Source: Mesorhizobium_K sp040049215
GTDB taxonomy: Bacteria; Pseudomonadota; Alphaproteobacteria; Rhizobiales; Rhizobiaceae
Direction: 5' to 3'
DNA length: 64,000 nt
Assembly (NCBI RefSeq): GCF_040049215.1
Contig: NZ_JBDZDN010000001.1
Span: forward strand, 1 to 64,000
The translations under genes were made by a program, and so were the position numbers. The notes under the pieces are model-generated. The model was given only the letters and a program-made list of their open reading frames with translations. It did not search any database and was not told the origin of the DNA. Shown here in pieces: positions 32,946 to 42,752 of this stretch; position 1 is the first letter of the stretch; the number at the start of each line of letters is the position of its first letter.

Positions 32946-35296
32946 CAGCGCTTCTCCATGACGGCTTGCGGATCGGCCGCGGGGACCGAGCGCACGCGGA
33001 TCAGCGCCAGGATCGCCAGCCCCGCCACCATGACGACCGCGATCTCGCCGAGCGTGTCAAGGCCGCGGAAATCGACGATGATGACATTGACGATGTTGCG
33101 GCCATGCGCGAGCGCCAGCGAATGCGCCTGGTAGAACTGCGACAGCGTGTCGTCGAAGGGAAGTTGAGTCACCTTGAGGAGCAGGAGCCCGAAGCCGGCG
33201 CCGCAAGCGGTCGCCACGGTCAGGTCGAGCGCCTTTTCCCGCGCTGGCCGATGGTCGGAGGGCGACAGCTTCAGCCGGGTCATGACGAGCGCCAGAATGA
33301 CCACCGACAGCGTCTCCACCATGAACTGGGTGAACGACAGGTCCGGCGCGCCGAAGAGCATGAACAGCAGCGCGACGGCAAAGCCCTGGATGCCGAGAGA
33401 CACGATCGCCGTCAACCTGTCCTGCGCGTAGAGCACGGCGCCAAGCCCGATCACGGCGATCACGACGATGGTCCACTCGTGCAGCAGCAGCCTCGGGACC
33501 TCCGGCATGGCAGGCAGTTCGCCATAGGCGACCATCGGAACGAACAGCGCTATCGCCACGATGACGAAGGTGACGGTCAGATAGATGTCCAGCCGACCGT
33601 TCTGGACGACGCGGGTCACAGCGAAGGAGAGGCGCAGCAGCCCACGCATGACCTGGTCGAATCCGCGATCGGGACCCCAGCCGATAGCCGCAAGAATGTT
33701 CGCCATGCTCTGGCGCAGACGATCCTGCGACAGATATGCGGCAACGCCCAATACGATGGTGGCGATCGACAGGTAGAGAGGCAAGCCGGCATGAGGCACC
33801 GAGGATGCCGTGACTTCGACGGTTGCGCCGACAACCGCGCTCGCCATGGGGCTCGATCCGAACGCATGAACCGTGCCGGAAAACAGGCCGGCCCCTAGTC
33901 CCGAAACCGCGAGCACAAGCGGCCCGCTCCAAAGCAGCAAGGAGCCTTCGTGCGGATTCTTCGGCATGTTGCCAGTTGTGCCGATAAAAGGTTTCAGCCC
34001 GACCGTAAAGGCGATGGCGAACATCAAAGCATTGCCGACGATCGCAACCCCGCCCAAAAGCATCGGCCAGGTTTCTCCTACGGCAAGTCCTGCGTAGATT
34101 TCTTCCTTGGCGACAAATCCGAAGAACAGCGGCAATCCGCCCATTGAAAATGCTGCCAGCAATCCTGCGGCAAACGTGATCGGCATTGCACGCGACAACC
34201 CGCCGAGACGCCTGATATCGCGCGTGCCCGCCTCATGACCGATCGAGCCCGCCACCATGAAGAGCGAGCCCTTGAAAAGCGAATGCGCGACGAGATAGAG
34301 CACCGCGGCCTCTATGGCCCTCTCCGAACCGAAGCCGGTCAGCATGACAAGTAGTCCGAGGGACGCAACGGTCGTATAGGCGAGCATCATCTTGAGGCCG
34401 GTCTGCCTTATGGCAAGCGTCGCGCCGACCAGCAGCGTCACTCCACCGAACATCGGAAGCAGAGTTTCCCAGGCCACGGTGTCGCCGAGCACCGGATTGA
34501 GGCGCATCAGCAGATAGACGCCCGCCTTCACCATGGTCGCCGAATGGAGGTAGGCCGACACCGGCGTCGGGGCCTCCATAGCGTTTGGCAGCCAGAAATG
34601 GAACGGAAACTGCGCCGATTTGGTGAAGGCGCCGCCGAGCACGAGCAGGAGTGCTGCGAGGTAGAGCGGGCTTTGACGGACCAACGGACCCGAGGACAAA
34701 AGCGACGACAGTTCGGTCACGCCGGTGATCGACGCTATCACCAGCAGCCCGGCAAGCAGTGACAGCCCGCCCATGCCCGTCAGCACCAGCGCCTGCAATG
34801 CGGCGCGCCGCGCGGCTTCCCTGTCGTGATCGAAGCCGATCAGCAGAAAGGAGGTGATCGAGGTCAGTTCCCAGAACATGAAGAGCATGATGAAGGAATC
34901 GGAGACGACCAGTCCCAGCATCGCTCCCATGAACAGCAGGATGAAGGAGAAGAACCTGCCTTGGTGAGCATGGCCCTTCAGATAGCCGCCCGAATAGAGG
35001 ACGATGAGGGTCCCTATCCCCGTGATCAGCAGGGCGAAGGTGAGCGACAGCCCGTCCAGGTACCATGAGAAGCGCACGCCGAGGCTTGGGATCCAATCAA
35101 AGCCGCCGGCCACCGGCCTTCCCTGAGCGATCGGTTCGAGAAAGCCGACCAGGTGCAGGAAGATGAACAGCGGCACTGCCGCTAGCGGCCAGGCGGCGTT
35201 GTGTTTGAGCGCACGGCAAAGCAAGGGCGCCGCCAAGGCCCCCAGGAACGGCAGCAGCAGTGCCAGAAATGTCAACGAATGCGCGCCTGTCCCCAT
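32945..35296 (-). CDS. mnhA: Mrp/Pha antiporter subunit A
   Basis: A 783-residue, about 20-helix NuoL-like subunit. It includes FWELTSITSFLLIGFDHDRE, PFHFWLPNAMEAPTPVSAYL, SATMVKAGVYLL and the C-terminal extension with GAPDLSFTQFMVETLSVVI. First gene of the operon. The whole complex exports Na+ or K+ in exchange for H+ and supports salt and alkali tolerance, consistent with the choline-betaine operon in the same window. Confidence 0.95.
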   Translation of the reverse strand: MGTGAHSLTFLALLLPFLGALAAPLLCRALKHNAAWPLAAVPLFIFLHLVGFLEPIAQGRPVAGGFDWIPSLGVRFSWYLDGLSLTFALLITGIGTLIVLYSGGYLKGHAHQGRFFSFILLFMGAMLGLVVSDSFIMLFMFWELTSITSFLLIGFDHDREAARRAALQALVLTGMGGLSLLAGLLVIASITGVTELSSLLSSGPLVRQSPLYLAALLLVLGGAFTKSAQFPFHFWLPNAMEAPTPVSAYLHSATMVKAGVYLLMRLNPVLGDTVAWETLLPMFGGVTLLVGATLAIRQTGLKMMLAYTTVASLGLLVMLTGFGSERAIEAAVLYLVAHSLFKGSLFMVAGSIGHEAGTRDIRRLGGLSRAMPITFAAGLLAAFSMGGLPLFFGFVAKEEIYAGLAVGETWPMLLGGVAIVGNALMFAIAFTVGLKPFIGTTGNMPKNPHEGSLLLWSGPLVLAVSGLGAGLFSGTVHAFGSSPMASAVVGATVEVTASSVPHAGLPLYLSIATIVLGVAAYLSQDRLRQSMANILAAIGWGPDRGFDQVMRGLLRLSFAVTRVVQNGRLDIYLTVTFVIVAIALFVPMVAYGELPAMPEVPRLLLHEWTIVVIAVIGLGAVLYAQDRLTAIVSLGIQGFAVALLFMLFGAPDLSFTQFMVETLSVVILALVMTRLKLSPSDHRPAREKALDLTVATACGAGFGLLLLKVTQLPFDDTLSQFYQAHSLALAHGRNIVNVIIVDFRGLDTLGEIAVVMVAGLAILALIRVRSVPAADPQAVMEKR

Positions 35297-35413
35297 CCCT
35301 CTTTCCAGCCTGCAGGCCGATGCCGGCCTATCCTCCTTCCCCCGGGATAACGGGTCGAACTGGATGCGACAAGCAATTGGGGGCTGTTAGCGCACAGAAT
35401 ATGGCTGCCAGGC

Positions 35414-35779
35414 TCAATAAGGCGTGATGTACCTGCCATAGACCCAGCCGGTCACGAAATTGCCGTTCCGGGCCGGGTCATGCCAGATCTGGCACCAGAG
35501 ATAGCGCACCAGCTGCTCCTGCTTCCATTCGGGCTGGCCGGAAATATCGAGCAAATTCACGCCGCCGGTGCATTTTCCCGTCATCTGCAGCACCGTGCCG
35601 TTTGGATAAGCGGCCTGCTTCTGCGACTCCCCCGACGGATATTTGCGCACGTTCAGCGTGTCGCCGAAGGACACGTTGGTCACCTGCCAGGCTGCGAAGG
35701 TCGCAGCCGTTGCGTGGGCTGTGGCAAGGCCGACCGTCGCGATGGCGAGTGCGGCCACGGTTCTGAGACGGGAAATCAT
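35414..35779 (-). CDS. Secreted SH3-like protein
   Basis: A 121-residue protein with a signal peptide (TVAALAIATVGLATAHATAA) and a bacterial SH3-type domain (WQVTNVSFGDTLNVRKYPSGES, GTVLQMTGKCTGG, WCQIWHDPARNGNFVTGWVYGRYI) with two Cys that may pair. Probably periplasmic and cell-wall associated. The start is the ATG at 35779 with AGGAGA upstream. Confidence 0.82.
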   Translation of the reverse strand: MISRLRTVAALAIATVGLATAHATAATFAAWQVTNVSFGDTLNVRKYPSGESQKQAAYPNGTVLQMTGKCTGGVNLLDISGQPEWKQEQLVRYLWCQIWHDPARNGNFVTGWVYGRYITPY

Positions 35780-35894
35780 CGTTTCTCTCCTTGGGTCTCC
35801 CCGTTGGTATGCAAGGAACCTAGACATCGGCCCTTGAACCGGCACTGATCGGCGTGTTCATTCGGCATTCAAGAATCTTCGGCAGCGAGACGCA

Positions 35895-38012
35895 ATGACC
35901 GGCCAGCCACTTTTTCCAGATATCGAACCGCCGAAAACCGACGAGCGCCCGGTCAAGGATACGCATCACGGCAACACCCGGATCGACGAATTCGCCTGGC
36001 TGAGGGCCAACAACTGGCAGGAGGTGTTCAAGGATCCGTCGGTGCTAGATTCGGCCATCCGGGTCCATCTGGAAGCCGAGAATGTCTACCAGGCCGCGAT
36101 GATGGCCGACACAGCGGACCTCAGGAAGCAGCTCTTCGACGAGATGAAGCGCCGTATCAAGGAGGACGATTCCACCGTTCCGATGAAGGACGGGCCGTTC
36201 GCCTATGGCTCTTCATATAAAAAGGGTGGCGAACAGCCGCGCTTCTTCCGCACCCCGCGCGACGGCGGGGCCGAGGAGATCATCCTCGACGGCGACGCGG
36301 AGGCCGAAGGAAAGGCATATTTCCGCATCGGCGGCAGCGATCATTCGAGCGACCATCGCCGCCTGCTGTGGGCCTTCGACGACAAGGGTTCCGAATTCTA
36401 CTCCCTGCGCGTCCGCGACATCGCGACAGGTCGCGACATGGGCGACGAAGTTCCGGACACGAGCGGCGGCGGCGTGTGGAATGCGGCGAACGACGGTTTC
36501 CTCTACACCCGGGTCGACGAGAATCACCGCCCCTCCAAGCTGTTCTTCCACGCTTTGGGCGCCGATGTTGCACAGGATCGCCTGGTCTACGAGGAAAGCG
36601 ATCCGGGCTTCTTCATGGATGTCGACGGCTCGCGCACGAACGAGTGGATATTCGTCTCGATCAACGACCATGAGACTTCGGAATTCAGACTGCTGAGGAC
36701 CGACGATCCGACCGCTACGCCCAAGCTGGTCGCCGCGCGCGAAACCGGGCTGCAGTACGATCTTGAAGAAGGCGGAGACGTCTTCTTCATCCTCACCAAC
36801 GCCGACGGCGCCAAGGACTTCAAGATCATGACCGCGCCGGTTCCCGATCCGGCACGCCCGAACTGGCGAGAGCTCGTGGCCCACAAGCCCGGCCGCCTGA
36901 TCCTGTCGCTGCTGGCGTTCAAGGATTTCCTTGTCCGTCTCGAACGCGAGGATGGGCTGCCGCGCATCGTCGTCCGCGACCGGGCGACAGGCGCCGAGCA
37001 CAGCATCTCCTTCGACGAGGAAGCCTATTCGCTGAGCTTGCTCGGCGCTTACGAGTACGACACCGCAATCATGCGGTTCTCCTACTCGTCGATGACCACG
37101 CCCGCGCAACTCTTCGACTACGACATGCGCACCCGCGAACGCACGCTCCTGAAAACACAGGAGGTCCCTTCCGGCCACGACCCGGACCACTACGTCACCC
37201 AGCGCGTAGTGGCCCCGTCGCATGATGGCGAGCTCGTGCCCGTGTCCCTGATCTACCATCGCGGCACTCGGCTCGACGGCTCCGCGCCGGCGCTGCTCTA
37301 CGGATACGGCTCTTACGGGATCACCATCCCGGCTGGTTTCAACACCAATATCCTGTCGCTCGCCGATCGAGGCTTCGTCTACGCCATCGCCCATACGCGC
37401 GGCGGCAAGGACAAGGGATTTTCCTGGTACGAGGACGGCAAGCGCGAGAAGAAGACCAACACCTTCCTCGACTTCGTCGCCGTGGCGCGCCATCTCGTCT
37501 CGGCCGGCTATACCTCGCATGACCGCATCATCGCGCAGGGCGGCTCGGCCGGCGGCATGTTGATGGGCGCGGTCGCCAACATGGCGCCCGACGCGTTTGG
37601 CGGCATCATCGCGGAGGTGCCGTTCGTGGACGTCCTGACGACGATGCTCGACGACACGCTGCCGCTGACGCCGCCCGAATGGCCCGAATGGGGCAACCCG
37701 ATCGCTTCGGAAAATGACTACAGGATGATCGCCAGCTACTCGCCCTACGACAATGTCTCAGCACTGGACTACCCGCCCATCATGGCGGTCGCGGGACTTA
37801 CCGATCCGCGCGTCACCTATTGGGAGCCCGCCAAGTGGACCGCGCGTCTCAGGGCGCGAAAACGTGGAACGAATCCGGTGCTGTTCAAGATACACATGGA
37901 TTCAGGCCATGCCGGGGCCTCCGGACGCTTCTCCAGGCTGGAGGAGATCGCCTACGTCTACGCTTTCGCCCTGAAGGTTGTGGGCAGGATGAACTGGGAA
38001 AAACTGGCCTGA
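35895..38012 (+). CDS. ptrB: S9A oligopeptidase (oligopeptidase B-like)
   Basis: A 705-residue serine oligopeptidase with an N-terminal beta-propeller (about 75-410) and a C-terminal alpha/beta-hydrolase. The catalytic Ser lies in GGSAGGMLMG at about residue 553, the Asp in the AGLTDPRVTYWEP segment, and the His in DSGHAGASGRF near the end. There is no signal peptide, so it is cytoplasmic. Family members cleave short peptides after basic residues. The acidic S1 pocket residues were not checked. Confidence 0.92.
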   Translation: MTGQPLFPDIEPPKTDERPVKDTHHGNTRIDEFAWLRANNWQEVFKDPSVLDSAIRVHLEAENVYQAAMMADTADLRKQLFDEMKRRIKEDDSTVPMKDGPFAYGSSYKKGGEQPRFFRTPRDGGAEEIILDGDAEAEGKAYFRIGGSDHSSDHRRLLWAFDDKGSEFYSLRVRDIATGRDMGDEVPDTSGGGVWNAANDGFLYTRVDENHRPSKLFFHALGADVAQDRLVYEESDPGFFMDVDGSRTNEWIFVSINDHETSEFRLLRTDDPTATPKLVAARETGLQYDLEEGGDVFFILTNADGAKDFKIMTAPVPDPARPNWRELVAHKPGRLILSLLAFKDFLVRLEREDGLPRIVVRDRATGAEHSISFDEEAYSLSLLGAYEYDTAIMRFSYSSMTTPAQLFDYDMRTRERTLLKTQEVPSGHDPDHYVTQRVVAPSHDGELVPVSLIYHRGTRLDGSAPALLYGYGSYGITIPAGFNTNILSLADRGFVYAIAHTRGGKDKGFSWYEDGKREKKTNTFLDFVAVARHLVSAGYTSHDRIIAQGGSAGGMLMGAVANMAPDAFGGIIAEVPFVDVLTTMLDDTLPLTPPEWPEWGNPIASENDYRMIASYSPYDNVSALDYPPIMAVAGLTDPRVTYWEPAKWTARLRARKRGTNPVLFKIHMDSGHAGASGRFSRLEEIAYVYAFALKVVGRMNWEKLA

Positions 38013-38089
38013 CCTGGTCTGTTTGAACTCGCCATCGCAGCGTCGAGACGATAGGAGGCGCAATCGCCTGCCAGCTCCGGAATCTCCCA

Positions 38090-38473
38090 ATGCTTCTCAT
38101 CGACACCTATCTCGACAAATCGCCGATCCAGGGAATGGGCGTGTTTGCAAAACATGACATCGCCAAGGGCACCGTGATGTGGCGGCTCGACGAACGCTTC
38201 GACCGGCTGATCGAGGTCCATGTCTATGAAAGCATGACGGGGCCGGTAAAAAGCTATCTCGACCGCTATTGCTATCCGCGCCGCAGCGATCCGCGCTTCA
38301 TCGTCTTCGAGGCGGACGATGCGCGCTACATGAACCACGCCGACGATCCGAACTTCGGCTTCGTCTCCGAAAACGAGGCGGTCGCGCTGCGCGATGTCAC
38401 CGCCGGCGAAGAACTCACCTGCGACTACAATGTCTTCTTCGAAGACGGCTTCGACTTCCTCGGCGACCGCTAG
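38090..38473 (+). CDS. Stand-alone SET domain protein
   Basis: A 127-residue minimal SET protein. It begins with GMGVFAKHDIAKGTVMW, and has YMNHADDPNFGF (the NHS-type AdoMet knot) and AGEELTCDYNVF at the C-terminus. No post-SET Cys cluster is present. Likely a lysine methyltransferase of unknown target. It follows ptrB by about 80 bases on the same strand. Confidence 0.88.
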   Translation: MLLIDTYLDKSPIQGMGVFAKHDIAKGTVMWRLDERFDRLIEVHVYESMTGPVKSYLDRYCYPRRSDPRFIVFEADDARYMNHADDPNFGFVSENEAVALRDVTAGEELTCDYNVFFEDGFDFLGDR

Positions 38474-38511
38474 CGCCCCTTGGGGCGGTGCCCGGAGATT
38501 CGAGGATATGT

Positions 38512-39159
38512 TCAATCGGCCGGACCGGCAAACAGTATGAGATTTCCGTCCGGGTCCAGAACAATAAAATTTCGGGCCCCCCACGGCTCTTTCTTGAGCG
38601 TCTGGTGAAAATCCACTCCGGCGACTTGGAAGTCCAGAAAGAGTCGCTTGATCTCGCTTGCTGTGTCGACCGTGATTGAGGCTGAGAGCAGATGTTCACG
38701 TTGTCGTATATCGTCAACAAACACAGGCTCGCAGACCAGCCGCATTGCGATCTGCGCTTTGTCACGTATAACCTGCCCGTAAAATGGTGGGTCCCCATAA
38801 ACGAAATCGATTGCAAAGCCGAGTTTGTCCTCGAAAAAGCCACACGACGCTTTGATGTCAGAGACGAACAGTTGCGCGGAGGCGGAACTCAGAATGGGGC
38901 GGGGTGCGGTCTGTCTGCTTTCAGTGGTCATGGCATGGGCTCCTGATTTGAGCGCCTGCCACCCCTCGAATCCCAATTGACGCGCGACAAGTTCTTGCGC
39001 GTCATTTAGCTTGAAGCTGGATTTCAGTATCTGAGTATCGTCGAGGTGCTGAAATCGTGGCAAAGCAGCCCGTATCTGGGCCGCGACCGGATAATACCGC
39101 TCGCGATGCCACCGCAAATACTGCTTGGCTTGCTTCTTAAGGTTTTCGAGGTTCGGCAT
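38512..39159 (-). CDS. VOC protein with N-terminal helical domain
   Basis: A 215-residue two-part protein. Residues 1-72 form a helical domain (LENLKKQAKQYLRWHRERYY, AAQIRAALPRF, FKLNDAQELVARQLGFEGW) also known as a leader on other rhizobial VOC or ankyrin proteins. Residues 80-215 form a VOC domain (AQLFVSDIKASCGFFEDKLGF, FIVLDPDGNLILFAG). Activity is unknown; the fold suggests small-molecule binding or resistance. The start is the ATG at 39159. Confidence 0.82.
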   Translation of the reverse strand: MPNLENLKKQAKQYLRWHRERYYPVAAQIRAALPRFQHLDDTQILKSSFKLNDAQELVARQLGFEGWQALKSGAHAMTTESRQTAPRPILSSASAQLFVSDIKASCGFFEDKLGFAIDFVYGDPPFYGQVIRDKAQIAMRLVCEPVFVDDIRQREHLLSASITVDTASEIKRLFLDFQVAGVDFHQTLKKEPWGARNFIVLDPDGNLILFAGPAD

Positions 39160-39354
39160 AGGCGCTACCTTTGAAATTCGCAGGCGGGCATTGCCCAGTC
39201 GGCCAAGGCCGGTGCACCCTACGTAGCGCGCGATTTCAAAATGCAAAATTCGCGTGAGATCGTCAAGAACCACGCCTTAGTGCTCTCCTGCGACCAATAG
39301 TGCGAAACAGAACTTAGGATTTTCGCGACAATCTCATTCACGCTCGCCCTGGGC

Positions 39355-40269
39355 TTAGCCAGCAGGCGAGGCCCTCGCCGGGTAACCGTTCGGATGCGGC
39401 GGGATGGCCTTCAGATAGGCGGCGATCGCCTCACGGTCGGCAGGTTGCAGCCGCGCCAGATTGCGCTGCACCTCGACCATAGTGCCGCCCACCGAATCGA
39501 ATTCCGGCGTGAAGCCTGTTTCGAAATAGCTTGCTATGTCGCTTTGCGACCAGTCGCCGATGCCGCCCTCGCCCGAAGTGATGTTGGGAACGATGCCCTC
39601 GCCTTCCGCGGCCGCGGCGCCCGACAACCAGCGGGTCTTGTCGGCGCCTCCAGCAAGATCGCGCGGTGTGTGGCATTCGCCGCAATGGCCGGGTCCCTCG
39701 GCCAGGTAGCGGCCGAGCGCGACCTGTTGCGGCGCATCGGCGGCAAGGGCGACGACCGGCTCATCGCTCAGATAGAGCAGCTTCCACAAACCAAGCCCGC
39801 GCCGGAGGTTGAACGGAAACGAGAGCCTGTGGTCAGGCGCATCGCCGGACACCGCCGGCAGTGTCTTCATGAAGGCCTGGAGGTCGGCGACGTCAGCTGG
39901 ATTCATGCGCGCGTAGGATGTGTAGGGAAACGACGGATAGAGGTGGCTCCCGTCGGGCGCTACGCCGCGCATCATCGCGTTTGCGAAATCCTCCTGCGAC
40001 CAGTTGCCGATGCCGAACTGCGGATCGGAGGAGATGTTGGGCGCCACAAAAGTTCCGAACGGCGTATCGAGTTCGAGCCCGCCGGCAAGCTCGAGCCGGG
40101 CATCGCCTTCGGACTTCGGGCGCGCATGGCAGGAGGTGCAGCCTCCCGCCCAGAATATCCGTTCGCCTCGGGTCGCATCGCCGGCGCCCAGTTCGGCAAG
40201 GGTCGCGGCATCAAGCCTTTTCGGCTCCGTCAACAGCCAGAACGCCGCCGCGCCGATGCCGCCAAGCAC
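39355..40269 (-). CDS. Diheme c-type cytochrome
   Basis: A 304-residue membrane-anchored cytochrome with two heme sites, CTSCH at 44-48 and CGECH at 196-200, each in a cytochrome c domain. The second half of each domain has a WSQxDxAxxxxxG-like segment (NWSQEDFANAMMRG, DWSQSDIASYFETG), as in alcohol or sorbitol dehydrogenase cytochrome subunits. The start is uncertain: GTG 40269 or a nearby CTG right after the cytochrome c' stop. It is in one operon with the cytochrome c' gene, 39 bases away. Confidence 0.88.
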   Translation of the reverse strand: MLGGIGAAAFWLLTEPKRLDAATLAELGAGDATRGERIFWAGGCTSCHARPKSEGDARLELAGGLELDTPFGTFVAPNISSDPQFGIGNWSQEDFANAMMRGVAPDGSHLYPSFPYTSYARMNPADVADLQAFMKTLPAVSGDAPDHRLSFPFNLRRGLGLWKLLYLSDEPVVALAADAPQQVALGRYLAEGPGHCGECHTPRDLAGGADKTRWLSGAAAAEGEGIVPNITSGEGGIGDWSQSDIASYFETGFTPEFDSVGGTMVEVQRNLARLQPADREAIAAYLKAIPPHPNGYPARASPAG

Positions 40270-40308
40270 CAGCGCGGAACCGATCAGCTTTCGCCAAAGG
40301 CCCAGTGG

Positions 40309-40746
40309 TCAGCCTTTCTTGACGCGGAAGGCCTCGTGGCAGCTCTGGCAGCTCTGGCCTATCGAACCAAGTTGCGGTTTCAGCGCTTCCAGATCTTGAG
40401 CCGGAGCGGCAGCCGCGGCAGCCGTGACTTCCTTGAACTTGTCCACCTGAGCCTGGAACCCGGCCGGATCTTCCCAGATCTTCGGGGAAGCGGTCGTATC
40501 GCCCGTGTCACTTCCGGGAGGGAACGACGCGGCGACGTCTATCAGCTGCACACTGTCGTTGAGTGCCGTCAATGCCGCCTTGACGGCCTCGGCATCGAAG
40601 TCGGCCTCGCCCTGGACCATCTTGACCAGCACGCCGACCTGCTTTCCATTCTCCTTCATCACCGCCTTGCGGTCAGCGATCACATCGGCGAATGCCGCGG
40701 TCGTTGCGAGCGCGAGAGCCGAGATGGCGAGTATAAGCTTTCTCAT
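40309..40746 (-). CDS. Cytochrome c' (class II cytochrome c)
   Basis: A 145-residue periplasmic cytochrome with a signal peptide (LILAISALALATTAAFA) and a four-helix bundle ending in CQSCHEAFRVKK (C133, C136, H137). The C-terminal heme site is the class II mark. Such proteins bind NO or carry electrons. It is paired with the diheme cytochrome downstream. Confidence 0.9.
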   Translation of the reverse strand: MRKLILAISALALATTAAFADVIADRKAVMKENGKQVGVLVKMVQGEADFDAEAVKAALTALNDSVQLIDVAASFPPGSDTGDTTASPKIWEDPAGFQAQVDKFKEVTAAAAAAPAQDLEALKPQLGSIGQSCQSCHEAFRVKKG

Positions 40747-40863
40747 TAATCCCTCCGGGTTGTGGTATCTGGTAGTGGCAAGACGCTAACGAAAAAGCCG
40801 CACGGAAAAACCCGAACTCTCCTTCACGGTTGCGTGATGTTCACGACGCACCGGGGCCGGGAA

Positions 40864-40891
40864 TAAAAAAAGCCCCGGACGAACCGGGGCT
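40864..40891 (-). terminator. Rho-independent terminator of the superoxide dismutase gene
   Basis: Minus strand AGCCCCGG and CCGGGGCT (40891-40884 and 40878-40871) form an 8-base stem around 5 bases, followed by seven T residues. It begins 9 bases after the sod stop. Confidence 0.92.
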
Positions 40892-40899
40892 GAGAGAAG

Positions 40900-41502
40900 T
40901 CAGCCTTTGGCCGCTTCGTACATTTCCAGCACGTGATCCCAGTTGATCAGGCTGTCGACGAACGCTTCCAGATATTTCGGCCGGGCGTTGCGGTAGTCGA
41001 TGTAATAGGAGTGCTCCCACACGTCGACGCCGAGGATCGGCCTTGCGCCGTGGACCAGAGGGTTCTCCCCGTTCGGGGTCTTCGAGATCGCGAGCTTGCC
41101 GTCCTTCACCGACACCCATGCCCAACCGGAACCGAACTGCGTGGTGCCGGCTGCGATGAAATCGGCCTTGAACTTGTCATAGCCGCCGAGATCGCTGTCG
41201 AAAGCCTTCTGCAGCGCGCCCGGCAGCTTGTTGCCGCCGCCGCCCTTCTTCAGCCACTTCCAGAAGTGGATGTGGTTGTAGTGCTGTGCGGCGTTGTTGA
41301 AGAGCGGTGCGTTCTTTCCGAACGACTGCTTGACGATCTTGGTCAGCGACAGGCCGCCCATCCCGGCTTCGGCTGCGAGCTTGTTGCCGTTGTCGACATA
41401 GGCCTTGTGGTGCTTGTCGTGGTGATATTCAAGCGTCTCCTTGGACATGAAAGGCTGCAATGCCTCGTAGTCGTAGGGCAAAGGGGGCAGTTCAAAAGCC
41501 AT
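40900..41502 (-). CDS. sodB: Superoxide dismutase [Fe/Mn]
   Basis: A 200-residue cytoplasmic enzyme that dismutates superoxide. The metal ligands are H27 in EYHHDKHH, H77 in HYNHIHFW, and the Asp and His of DVWEHSYYIDY. A Gln in NNAAQHYNH is at the position typical of iron enzymes, so Fe is more likely than Mn, though cambialistic use is possible. The start is the ATG at 41502, with a strong terminator downstream. Confidence 0.95.
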   Translation of the reverse strand: MAFELPPLPYDYEALQPFMSKETLEYHHDKHHKAYVDNGNKLAAEAGMGGLSLTKIVKQSFGKNAPLFNNAAQHYNHIHFWKWLKKGGGGNKLPGALQKAFDSDLGGYDKFKADFIAAGTTQFGSGWAWVSVKDGKLAISKTPNGENPLVHGARPILGVDVWEHSYYIDYRNARPKYLEAFVDSLINWDHVLEMYEAAKG

Positions 41503-41603
41503 GATGATACTCCTTCTATGACATAATCCCGGCATCTGCCGGATATGTTCGGGGGAATTGCCGGGACAACTCTCCCCGAGTGGTTCCGTTCCTTATCCGA
41601 CGC

Positions 41604-42482
41604 TCAACCCGCGAGCGTCGAATGCGCCCATTCCCAATACAGCTCCCGCGCCCTCTTGGCGACCGGACCGGGCTGGAGATGACGATCCTCGATCCGGGTC
41701 ACCGGTACGATCTTGGAATGGTTGCCCGTCGAGAAGATTTCGTCGGCCTCCAGGAAATCGCGGACGCAGAGTGTCTTTTCTGCAGTCTGGACGCCATGCT
41801 CAGCAAGCAGCGAAATGGTGCGCGCCCTCGTTATTCCCGAAAGAAACGTTCCGTTCGGCGCAGGCGTAAGCACCACTCCATCCCTGACCAGGAAAATGTT
41901 GGAAGAGCCGGTCTCGGCAACGTTGCCCAGCATGTCGAGCACGAGTGCATTGTCGAAGCCGCGCAATTTGGCTTCGAGGATGGCGCGCCCGTTGTTCGGA
42001 TAGAGGCAGCCGGCCTTGGCATTGGTGGGCATCGTCTCGATGGTCGGGCGGCGGAAGGGCGAAACGGTCAGCGAAAACCCGTCCGGCGAGATCATCGGGG
42101 ACTCGTAGAGGCAGAGGCAGAACCGGGTCGACGCCGGATCGGACGGCACACCCATGTAGCCACCGTGCTCGGCCCAATACATCGGCCTGATATAGACCGC
42201 GGTCTTGCCGTCGAACCTCTTCAGCCCCTCCCAGGTGAGGCCGACGATTTTTTCCGGCGCCATGGTGGGCTTCAGGCCAAGCGCAATCGCCGACGAATTC
42301 AGGCGTTTCGCATGAAGGTCGAGATCTGGCGCCACGCCTTCGAACCATCGCGCGCCATCGAAGACGCTCGACCCCAGCCACATCGCGTGGCTGCGCGGAC
42401 CGAGCAGCGCCACGTTGCCCTCATACCAGTCGCCGTCAACGTAAGTCCAGGTCGTCGTCTGCGCCGGGGTCGCCAGGGTCAT
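41604..42482 (-). CDS. ilvE: Branched-chain amino-acid aminotransferase family protein
   Basis: A 292-residue fold-type IV PLP enzyme. It has HAMWLGSSVFDGARWF near the N-terminus, AVYIRPMYWAE, the PLP Lys in PTNAKAGCLYPNNGRA, and GNVAETGSSNIFLVRDG, which binds the cofactor phosphate. It would transaminate Val, Leu and Ile, but the length and the N-terminal part leave D-amino-acid transaminase-like activity possible. Confidence 0.88.
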   Translation of the reverse strand: MTLATPAQTTTWTYVDGDWYEGNVALLGPRSHAMWLGSSVFDGARWFEGVAPDLDLHAKRLNSSAIALGLKPTMAPEKIVGLTWEGLKRFDGKTAVYIRPMYWAEHGGYMGVPSDPASTRFCLCLYESPMISPDGFSLTVSPFRRPTIETMPTNAKAGCLYPNNGRAILEAKLRGFDNALVLDMLGNVAETGSSNIFLVRDGVVLTPAPNGTFLSGITRARTISLLAEHGVQTAEKTLCVRDFLEADEIFSTGNHSKIVPVTRIEDRHLQPGPVAKRARELYWEWAHSTLAG

Positions 42483-42752
42483 TGGAGGAGCATCCGTCTG
42501 TCGGTGGCGGTTATGACAATATTTTCTTGCCTCGCGTCAACCATGCTCGCGCATGAATCGTTGAGGCCAGGCGGCGTCCGGCGACGCCTCCGCGGGCCGC
42601 ACGTTGCCGAATGGCAACACGCGCGTCCAATCACAGCTTTGCCTTTCTTTGCCCAAGCTGAGGACAGAATTGGAACCGCCTATCGCCCTCGTCGCTTAAT
42701 GGGACGCGCCGATACTCGGCAGCCGCCGTTTCAGCAGAGAGCAAGAAGATCG